Of a stretch of 64,000 bases of DNA, positions 49,931 through 60,400 are shown one piece after another (the stretch's first letter is position 1; the number at the start of each line of letters is the position of its first letter). The stretch spans positions 1,351,173 to 1,415,172 of the forward strand of contig JAQGDQ010000007.1 of assembly GCA_030141605.1 (NCBI GenBank). Direction: 5' to 3'. The notes below the pieces were generated by a model. It was given only the letters and a program-made list of their open reading frames with translations, was not told the origin of the DNA and did no database searches. The position numbers and the translations under genes are program-made. Source of the DNA: Tubiluchus corallicola (Eukaryota; Priapulida; Priapulimorpha; Priapulimorphida; Tubiluchidae).

Positions 49931-50279
49931 CTACATAAAAATAGATGCGCAAAATTGTATATTAGCTAAATGACAGATTATAAACGTGCTGTCACGAAAA
50001 AAGAACAGTGGCATATTAGCTCACCTAAAACAGATTGCATAAAGAGGTAGTTGAATAAAAACATGTACAATAGTATACATCAATGGTAGACTGAAATTTT
50101 GTTCTAAAACTAAAACTAACCGAAAGAAAAAAATCGTCAAGGTCCAGTTTCAGAAGCAATGCGCTATGCTCGAGCTCAATTCAAATATTCTCCCCGAGCA
50201 TGTAAGAGGCTATTGTTGCTGACCGGATAGCCTACAGATGTATGCACTGTAATTCATATCAATTTGGGCATCCATTAAA

Positions 50280-51630
50280 AAGGAGTCGAATTCTAAGCAA
50301 CTCTCCTCTCGTCCCGCATTGGGCAAACCACTGGCGAAAAGCAAATATGTGATATGTGGAAGAACCACTACCAGGCACTTCTTAATTCTGTTGACAATTA
50401 CGATCTACCAATTAGGCTAAAGGAATCTCTGACTACCACCCTAAACAATGCTCCTGCAATCACTGTAAGAGAGGTTCAGGATGCCATGTCTAGCCTGTCT
50501 CACCACAAAAGTCCAGGCCCTGATCGGCTCCAAGCGGAATATTATACATACGCAACTGGGCTTCTACCCATATTGCTAGCTTTAATTTATATATCTTGCA
50601 TTGCTCATAGTTTTCCAAATGCACTCATGCTCTAAGTACTTGTGGCTCTTGTTAAAAACAACAACAATGATATCACGGACGTAAACAATTTCAGGCCCAT
50701 AGCTCTATCACCCATCAGTAATAAAATTCTTGAATATGTGTTACTCTATCAATATAAACATTGTATTCATGCTACACCAAACCAGTTTGGCTTCGTAGAC
50801 AAGTTGGGAACCGAATTCTGTATCAAAGTTTTAAAGAAATCATTGATTACTATATTTCCAGGCAAAGCACTGTGCACATTATTTTTATTGATGCGTCAAA
50901 AGCGCATGACCGTGTTAATTATTTCAAATTATTTTTTGAACTGTTAACCACCGAAAGGCCCAAAGTTATTATTCGTCTTTTACTTTTTTATTATACAAAA
51001 CAAAGTGTGTTAATTAGGTGGGGACGATACCAATCTAGTATATTTAACATTGGTAACAGTGTTCGTCAGAGAGGTATTATGTCTCCTATGTTATTTAACT
51101 TTTTGTTTAACTCTGTTATTTAACCGTCAGAGGGTTAGCTCTTCACAGTATGGTTGTCACATTGCTCATCTATTTACGAATCATCTGATGTATGCAGTTG
51201 ATGTCTGCTTATTAGCCACAACCACAACTGCACCTCAAAAACTCATTGATATACACATTTATTATGCTAAACAGCATAACATTATTATTAATGTCGAGAA
51301 GACTAAATTGGTCTCGACAAAGTCACCTGTTCATCTGTTTTTAAAAAAGTGGCGAATGGCTCCTGAGAAGGAACTTTGATAAAGCCCTCAAAACAGGAGA
51401 AATGCTTAGGGCATATAGTTTCTGATAATAATGCAAATGATCTTGACATTATTAAACAAAGAACAATTTATTATTCTAGGGCCAACCAATTAATTAGACG
51501 TTTTGGCAATTGCTCACTTGCTGTCAAGAAGTATCTTTTTAATTCTACTGCTTCATGGCGCCATTACAATTTATACAGTCAGAGGAAATTAAAAGTGCCT
51601 ACGTTAAATTTGTTTCACTTGTGAAATCAG
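50280..51630 (+). pseudogene. Degenerate non-LTR retrotransposon reverse transcriptase
   Basis: Consecutive open pieces in shifting frames read through reverse-transcriptase blocks in the right order. They are KSPGPD (about 50510), NFRPIAL...KILE (about 50680-50735), NQFGF (about 50780), DASKAHDRV (about 50900), RQRGIMSP.LFN (about 51065-51100), YAVD at the catalytic position (about 51190), NVEKTKLV (about 51290), and a C-terminal CLGHIV...KK.LFNS segment. At least four frame changes or stops break it, the catalytic YADD is YAVD, and DASKAFD is DASKAHD. It is therefore dead. The order and motifs suggest a jockey/CR1/I-like LINE. No endonuclease domain or tail is seen. It lies just upstream of PTX-A. 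Confidence 0.88.
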
Positions 51631-51639
51631 TTAATTAAA

Positions 51640-52829
51640 CCTAATCAGAAAGACGGTCAGAAGAATATCGCAAACGCAGATCCAGGGCTTCAGCGTTTTT
51701 TTCTGTGCAAACCAGCATCCTACACACAAAGGCAGAGCTTTTCAAATCTCGGTGATTTATCAAACCAATTTACTTGATGCACACGCATACACAGCAGTTC
51801 TCACAGTTTTGAAACACAAACTTTGAGAACGTAAGCTCTACTTGTAGTGGCTTCAAGGACGTCTGCCGCACTTGCGCTTTTAGCTAGCTAGTATAGTAGA
51901 ATTAGTATTCCAACTTTGTTTTTTAAACACTTTTAACTGCAGTTTGTTTTCAGCAAACTAAAAGCAAATTACACATCAATAATGTTTGCGTTGTTCCAAT
52001 ATATTTGAACTGGAGGAATAATTCTTTCGACCTACCTTTAAACTGGTTTTAAACTCAAAAAATACAAACACCATTATTGATTTATTGCTTGGTATTTATT
52101 TTGCTGACAGAACTCTAGAATAGCCTCTATATCAGACTCACAGGTCAACACTGATAGTGTATTAGGGTACAAACTTCGTTCTAGGCATTGGCTAATATGC
52201 AGGAAAATAAATGCAAATCGGTTGATAAGAATCTTTGAAAATTACTGAAAAGAAAGATTACAATTGATAATTGTAAGATATTCCCTGTTGGTGCTAACAG
52301 TAGAGCCTTTTGCAGGTTAGTAGGTATACGTCCCTTTTTAAGATTTAGGTTGGCTATTATTTATTTGTTATTGTATTCAAGACCGTGAAAACAAAAAATA
52401 CGGAACTAAGTGAGTATTATCCAATGTTCACTTCCTTATTAAATTTACGCAGATGAAGTATAGAGTAAGCGGTATATAATAAGGCATCTCAAACATAGAA
52501 ACAGGGTATAGGTATATCTCTTACAGAACACCCCTTTCCCACACACAGGGTCTGTGTTTTTATTGTAAAACTCTGCAGCACAGAGCTACTTTTAATGCAT
52601 TTTTGCTGCTAAACAGAATGATCTATCGATGTCTTAAAGCAGTACATGTACTGTATTTGCTTACAATCTGGTCGTAATTAGAATGGCCTAAATTGTTCTG
52701 ACTGAAATTCGATAAAGTCTTAAAATTTTATGACAAGCTGTGAGAAATTTCCTCAACTTAACATTTCTCTATCTAATGAATAGGTCGGTGAGGTCAATTG
52801 TTGAAACACAGCAAGTCGACAGTGTGGCT
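51640..52829. other. Intergenic stretch after the retrotransposon relic
   Basis: AT-rich sequence with no recognisable gene or RNA. The 3' end of the LINE relic may extend into its first part, but I see no poly(A) or microsatellite tail. Confidence 0.4.
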
Positions 52830-53115
52830 GTAAACAGGTATAAGAAAAAGTGGCGCAGATAAAAATGGCACATGAAAAAATGCCATAAATGGAAAAATAG
52901 AAAAATGTGTCATATGTTATTTTGATGCATTTGATTTCTGTAATAAAACCAGAAGGCGCTTTCAGTAGGAATCTTTACGCCAAAGCCTGTTCTATGCCAA
53001 AACCGAATAACCCTAAACTTGTTCTCTAATTTTTTTTTGATTAAAAAACTTAAAACAAAGATGAACAAGCAAACATACAAAAATGTATCTGTATTGGTAT
53101 TATATAGACTAGCAA
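52830..53115. repeat. Diverged relative of the 31271-32221 element
   Basis: This segment aligns in the same orientation with 31745-31995. Shared blocks in order are AAAATGGCAC, AAATGGAAAAATAG, TTTCTGTAATAAAACCAGAA (versus ...TATAATAAAACTAGAA), AAACAAGCAAACATACAAAAAT, and ATAGACTAGCAAAAA. Only the interior and inner right part is represented. This shows that a repeat family has at least two members in the window. Confidence 0.6.
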
Positions 53116-53194
53116 AAATTTGGCGAAGTTAATAGATTGACATACATACGTACTTAGATGGCAAGTCAGCTTATAAGACTATACACATCGAAAA

Positions 53195-53515
53195 ATCTAG
53201 ACCTAGATCTAGATTTAAATCTAGCAAGTGAGAATGTCTCTCGGAACTTGGAACTAACTAAATCTAGCTGAGACCTACACGAAGTGCTTCACGAATGTTT
53301 TTTGTAACTGGTGTTAGGATCGAGTTTTGCGAAAACAATCTAGATCTAGATTTAGCAAGCGAGTATTTCTCTAAATAGAACCTAGACCTAACTGATATTT
53401 GTGTGTCCTAGCGGAGATAATAAAAAAGAAGTATTAAACACTCCATCTGAGACCTCCACGAAGTGCTTCACAAATGCTTTTTGTAGATGGTGTTACGATC
53501 GACTTTTGCCAAAAA
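53195..53515. repeat. Imperfect ~180-bp tandem duplication with CTAGATCTAGAT motifs
   Basis: GAGACCTACACGAAGTGCTT at 53270 recurs as GAGACCTCCACGAAGTGCTT at 53449, with conserved following sequence up to TTTTGC. CTAGATCTAGATTT at about 53203 recurs at about 53341. Indels make the period vary. The TCTAGA-rich part is partly palindromic. Confidence 0.7.
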
Positions 53516-54282
53516 AGTGCCCATTTTGGCATCCTATACAAAGTTTCGTGTAAATTTCTTTACTTAGTTTTTGCGTAATACTATGTTTAGTGTTTAGGCT
53601 TACTATGACCGACAAAAAACTACCAAACAACCCCCACGGTGTTGAAGCATAACTTCCTTGGCAGAGGTAAAAATAAGTAAAATAATAATCCTTTTCAGTA
53701 ACCCTAACCCTAAACTCATATTTTACTAAAAGTGTCATTTTCTTTGTGCCATATATTTACCATGCTGTTTTTACTGTGCTATTTTTCATAGGACATTTTT
53801 ACCTACATTCAGTTGGCATAATTAACCTGTAACTACATTTTTTGTTGCCTGTCGTTGGACGAAAGCCTCTAATGTGAAAAGAATTGGTTGTCTTTTAATA
53901 TTTTTGAAATTCACCACATTAAGCACTTTTCCCTTCATTTCTTAAAATCTTCAGAGACTGTTATGAATCCTTGCTGACGCTTCGCGTATACAGTGGCCCA
54001 ACGTGGCGTTTTTATCCTACTATTGTTACTGTTTACAATTTAAATGTATTTTAACTGGTATTCTGGAGCAGTTTGATAAGACGCAATATGAAGTATGAAG
54101 CTCGACATCTTCTAGTGTTGCGACCTGTTGAAACATCATAGCTCGCTTGTTATCTCTAAATTCTACACATTTTCTGAAGATGCTAAATGACTGTGTAGTT
54201 ATAACACCTTTATTTGTACTAGAATTTAAAATACATGGTACACGAGCAAAAATGAAAATGCAAAAGTCAGACTCTGTAAATT

Positions 54283-54288
54283 TTTATT
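54283..54288 (-). terminator. Candidate PTX-B polyadenylation signal AATAAA
   Basis: An exact AATAAA on the minus strand lies about 125 nt past the PTX-B stop at 54413. Plausible spacing, candidate only. Confidence 0.4.
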
Positions 54289-54412
54289 TACTGAAATTCA
54301 TACGACCTCTATCCTTCCAGAACTTTGGATAAAAATGTACAAGTGTTTTTTAAATGAGTACCTAACAGCCATAAAAAAATCAATTGACAATGTTACTATA
54401 GGCATCTCCATT

Positions 54413-57400
54413 TTAATTATAATGTCTAGACCTAGGTCTAGACGTACTAAGGCCCCTCCCAATTTGTCTAAGTTCGTCAGAAATTCTGTAAATTAGCGAA
54501 GCTGTTTTCTTGGCAATGCCAGTGATGAAGTCAAAGAGTATTTCTAACTCCTTTTCTCTCAGAGCGCATACTCTTTCCATTTCAATTGGTCCAGGGCACG
54601 TAGATTGACCTTTCATCAAACCACCAATAAGCTGCATAACTGGGTCTTCCCAATTAAAGATGTATGAGTCATCATTATTTAAACAGGACTCCGTCATCGA
54701 ATCTGAAAAAATGTTTTAATCTTATTAAACTGCTATTATGTTCAATTCTAAATCAATTTCGTGACACATGACAGATGCGAATATACTGGAGCAGTTCAAG
54801 CGCGAAGAAATGAATACTTATTTAGTAAGAACTGTGATTACAATATTATATAGTTTAGAAGTTTATGGAACGTTCGTCTTTAGCTGGTCAGAAATTCACT
54901 TGAGGATGATTTCATTAAGTTGAAAATAGAACTTGCATCACTGAAACTCAACAAATAAAGGCTTAAGGTGCAGTCATAACCGCCCAGATGCAATTTTCTT
55001 AACGATACTCATCCGTTTGGTAAACTGGTTCAGTAGTGCTGAACTTTCGTAACTAAGCACACCGGTACCCATGTCTAAATTATATACATTATCGTGACGC
55101 AATTACAATGATAATAACTTATTAAACTTTCAAGCAATTTAAGCGGTGTTACTTAGTTACTACTTTAATCAGTATGATAATTTCACAAAAAACATTTAGG
55201 CCTATTATCTTTATTCGTACGTAGCACTCTAAGTTGGAAAAAATTGAATCCAGATCTGATGCCGTAATATTTCTTCAGACATTTCTTAATCCATCAGGTA
55301 CTTTATCAAACATAAAAACATTTTCAAATGGCCCCTTTAACCCTGACCTATTCATTTGTTTGTGACTTTGCCACGAGCATATTACTTTGTTTTAGGGACC
55401 TTTGTGAAGGGTAATGACAGGGAGAAAATCCAGTGCCGGATTAACCATTAGGCAAACATAGCACACGCCTTAAGGCCAGCCAAAAATCCAGGCCACAAAA
55501 AAATATGGAAAACATTCATAAGTTTTCAGGTGATGATAAAAAATGCTTTCCTTTATTTTTACACGTAAATAAATGTTTTGTATTTTTTACTGTGACCTTT
55601 GCAATAACGAATGAATGAGACACCATTGAGACAGGAACGTTTGTCGAAAATTTTAACTTAACATGGTTGATGAATAACACCGTATTTTTTGTTAACCATG
55701 TGATAATTCTGTTTGCTTTTTTGAGGTAAAAGCTCTGCTATTTTGTTTTTCTTTAAGAAATTAATCTATCGTGTGTTTCTTTTAGAGGAATACCTGCTAC
55801 AGTTTACATTTCGCGTCTTCTTGTGTAAAGCATCTCTGGTCCTAATACATCTCATGATGATAGGGGCCACTGTAGTTGTCCAAGATATTTTCTCTGCACC
55901 TGGTCCTTTTAATCTTGCTGCTTAAGTTTTGAGGGTGGAGTATAAGCTGTATGTGGAAGATTTTGCAGACTGGTTGAGCTTTCAAGCTATTCCGCTGACT
56001 ACTGATCTCAAAAACTCCTGGCTTCTGAATTGGATGGAGTTAGATGTTACAAGGATTCTGCGAGGTTTAAAACTTGTTATTCAAGATTCTGCAGGCAGTC
56101 AACTAGATAGCTATGAATGTGCGAAAGCGCCACTTTGCAACAGTATTTTGCTGCCCCTGCTAACTCAGTGTATGAATGTTATGCCTTTCGAGCAGGATCC
56201 TAATGAATGCATTGACAATCATTAGGCTAAAATCTGAAAATCTTGGCTAAAAATTATAATTTTACTGACAGCTCCTATGAAACCAATGACAACCAAATGG
56301 TGCATGACCAAATGATAATAGGGTTAAAGGTCGTTCACATCAGGAGAAAATTACTGTCTGAAAAGAAACTCACTTTTTCCATTGTCATCGATATTGACGA
56401 GCCAGTGAGTCTTCTGCTAGGCTGCTGAAATGAGTGAAGCTCAGCAACAATCTGAAGAATTTCCTTTTTTGTTGGCCATGAAACTGTAGCAATACACTTA
56501 AGAAATCCAAGTATTGGTCCTGACAGGAAATGAGGTATATCGTAAAACATTGAAAAAGTCCAAGAAAGCCAAGGGCGAACTAAGCATATGGGCACATGTA
56601 CCAATAGTAATTACTATAAAAAATATTGGTTGTTCTAAATTTTTGCGCAATAAATTTTCATTTTCTAAGTTTAACTTATTTTCCTTTCGTCGGTGAGCGC
56701 AAAATATCTGTATTTTCAGGTCACTTATCAAAATGGGCATTAGGGCCAGCAGAGCCTTAATCTGGCACTGAGAAAATCCCCAAGCAGCGATGAAAGCCAA
56801 GCTGCCCATTGACCACTAAGCCCCCGACTAACTAGAAACAGCAGTCAGAATAAAAAATTAAGTACATTGTAAAAGAACTGTCAGTCAGTGTTGTCTGCTT
56901 AATAAATCTCATTACTTATAGCCTATTGCTACAATGATACCCGTCACCATTCCTCGAAAACTTTGACTTGCTGTGAAACCAGTGCCCCCATCAGTCTGAT
57001 CCTGTCCAAATATTAAGTATCCACCCGATTGTATTGGCCCAGGATTAGAACCGTAATTACCAGCTTGAAATTAAACAAAAGTAAATTTAACATCAAACGC
57101 GTCTTTCATTAAGTTATTACAAAAAATGACGTGAAATTAAGAGGTTTTGAAAGCGAAGATCGCGTTGTTTTATGTTGCTCTAAGGCGAGTATCAGCCTGT
57201 ATTTGTCACATGCTAAATTTTTCATCGATTCTAGTTAATTCACCAAGTAGCATACCATTAACTGTATTACGTTAACAGCTATAGATTCAAGGATACATAA
57301 TTGATTTGTAAAGGATTTTAAGGAAGATTCATTGCATTATGTGGTGTTTCTACCAAAAGGTTGTACTAATATTGCACTTTTGTGTGATCTTGTATATTTT

Positions 57401-60400
57401 ATTATGCTATTCTCTACAGTTAATGTCATTTAATTGGAGGGGGGGCAAATATAATTTTATTCAGTTTTTAACTGCAAGTTTGCATGCAAATAATCCTTTC
57501 TATCTATCTGTCTACCCTTATGAGGCGGTAAATTAATGTGCATTGTCATGCGAAATGATAATTCGTCCAAATCAGCAATTCCGCAAATTCGGCATATAGC
57601 TCAAGATTAATCATTAAATCTTGTCCTGGTCATATTGCAGTTTTTGTTATTGCAATATATATATCACTATAACGAAATATACATTCAGTAATACATATAC
57701 GTATATTACTTATTATGACTATACTAATTAAGAAAATATACTTTGGTTTGGAGAAAAATTAGTTTTTAGTTACCACATAAAAGTAATATTAAATGTATAT
57801 AGAAATACTATTATTGTATTACAGGAAACTTGAGAAACTAGTAAGATATCTTACTTTAGGACAACCCCATCTACAGACACAAAGTATGTGTTCGTTGTTG
57901 TATCGTAACCAGCACATACCGAATGCCATTGATTATTTCTGAGGTTTGTAGTGGCTGCAAGTGTGTTCGGCGTCCTTAAAACAGAAGTATTATATTCTTT
58001 TACATTTTACTTTCAATTGCACAAATGCGATATTCTCAAAAAACGTTTCTACGCGGAACCTCAAACTTTTTTTTGACTATCTGGGTATAATTTTTACTTT
58101 CTAATGTCGCTCCTTTGGTAAAACCACGTCAAAATAAAAAGGAATAGTTTTTATTTGTATGTATATTTATATGTATATCTGCTACTGTCTTTAAAATTAA
58201 CTTTCAAAGAAGCATTGCTGAAAGAAAAGAAATCACAAGGAGGACAGCTGCGGACTTACATTAATTTCATCCAAAAATATCTCACCAATACATCAGTAGC
58301 TATCAAAAATGCACGGAGAGTGGAGCTACGTGGGAGTTTGCGGGTGACAGAGCAGCATGGTCTGAAGTGATTGCAAGAGTCAAGTTAGAGGACGTGCGAC
58401 TCCAGCACTTTTCACTTTCGTTCACATTTGGTTTCATATACTTTTCTTTTTGCTAGTTTTACCTGTCGTGAGGGCAGATTTCTTTTAATTTAGAGTGTCT
58501 ACAATAGACGTAATGGGCATATGATGATGGTGAGTTACTAAAAACTGTTATCTTACTGACTATGAAAAAAGCTTTGCTCCTTTTGCTTGGACTTGTAGAT
58601 AAAAATGATGTAAAAGGTGTCGTTTAGTACTCTTTCAAGTTTCAAGAATTATTTTAGCAGAATTGTGTGTGCGTAAAGTATTTTAACGTGATTGTAGATG
58701 ACTATAAATGACCACAAATTACAGATTAATTGTGTTTAACATTTTTAACATGTTTTTTCACCAGATTTTCCGAAAGTTGAACAAACGTTTTGGTTACCTC
58801 GAATTTTCTGCACCTAAAACCAAAGACAATTTATTTCAAATAACATAAGTTATCACCTAGCGTATATGGGGTGTTGGCCACATTTAAATTTCTTCAGTGA
58901 TATAGCCTGTATTATTACTAGTGTTTATGTACACACTTAGCAGACACATCGATGTATTTGTCTGCTTTACAGGAATGCGAAGAAATGGTTTTTGTCGCTC
59001 ACTTCATTGTAATCGGCCGTATTACTTGTGCACTCTGTGCAGTCTAAATCAGGGCAACGTTAGCCAGTTGCATGTAATATCGGCCGCCATATAGGGTAAT
59101 GTTAGCCAGTTGCATGTAATATCGGCCACCACATAGGGTAATGTTAGCCAGTTGCATGTAATATCGGCCACCATATAGGGTAATGTTAGCCAGTGGCATA
59201 TAATATCGGCCACCATATAGGGTAATGTTAGCCAGTGGCATGTAATATCGGCCACCACATAGGGTAATGTTAGCCAGTTGCATGTAATATCGGCCACCAT
59301 ATAGGGTAATGTTAGCCAGTGGCATATAATATCGGCCGCCATATAGGGTAATGTTAGCCAGTGGCATGTAATATCGGCCACCACATAGGGTAATGTTGGC
59401 CAGCCTAACAGTGGTGCTTTTCGATACATACTAAGCACTTTGTGAATATGTTTCAGGTCTTATTATTAGAAAATTCTCATCTTACAGAAAAACACTAATG
59501 GCCCCTATCAGACTAGATACTATTCATTGATTTATCGCGAAATGTTTAAGTCAAAATATGTTCGCTTCTCAGTTGCTGACATGCTGCGTTTTCAAACAGA
59601 TTTCAAACATGAAAACAAAAGGTTACAATCAAAACAGTATAGTCATCTTCCAAGTTTACATAATTCACACATCAGAAGAACATAGACCTAGTTCATCTTT
59701 GAGCTTTACTGACTGGTGGGAACTAGTAGATTTAATGGTAGCGATGAAACTTTTCACCTACGAATCAGACTAACTTGTCACGTCGTCTTTTATTTTAAAT
59801 AGAAGTGTTATGCAACAAAATAATGTGGGAAGTTGTTGTCCTGCAATTTTCCAGGAGCCAACAAGGCATATGAACCAGCAAAATCAACGACCCAGGTGGT
59901 GTAATTAATCTGCTTTTTGAAAGAAGTTGCAATGCTGAAAGGTTCACTTGAAAAACCAGTGGGTCTAGACCGGGTTTCCACTGCGTCCGCACTGACACGC
60001 ACATGCACAGATTTTTCTGTTCGCACGTTTTAGGTCCGCTAAAGTTGTTTCCATTGAGTCCGCACTCATTCTGTACCATTTTGTACAAAGTGCCATAAAG
60101 CAGTGAAATTTTGAGCTTTCTAAAAGAAAAAATAATTTGATTTTGCTACATTAGTTAAAGATTAATTGAAAAGGGCAAATAGGCAACACAGCGAGGGACA
60201 ATATCGTTTTGGAGCTTGAAAATAATGAACACCTAGGCGCGTAACATCACATCGCAACAATGCAAGAGGAAGAAAAGTCCCTAAATTAAGAATGCAACTT
60301 GCAACTTTAGGTATTTTGTTTTTCTATTGAATTTAAATATATTCGGTGTATTCACTTTATTCGTTGAAAGAAAAAATCGGATTTTATACCGAGACTTAAA

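Noticed and set aside
50011-50060. Possible first exon of PTX-A (MQSVL followed by GTGAGC on the minus strand)
   Set aside because: The good donor leaves one base, which puts the signal-peptide exon in the wrong frame. Only a weak alternative donor (GTTTTA) would fit, so I did not annotate it.
55743-56225. hAT transposase gene inside the 1.34-kb element
   Set aside because: The open stretches lack recognisable transposase motifs such as the C-terminal dimerisation block, so I describe them only as unidentified cargo.
59059-59401. Regularly spaced repeats resembling a CRISPR array
   Set aside because: Units are contiguous with no variable spacers, and the DNA is eukaryotic. It is a minisatellite.
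59044-59438. Two long minus-strand open frames encoding repetitive peptides
   Set aside because: They are produced by the 42-bp tandem repeat, whose length is a multiple of three. They have no splice context or family resemblance, and lie in a PTX-B intron.
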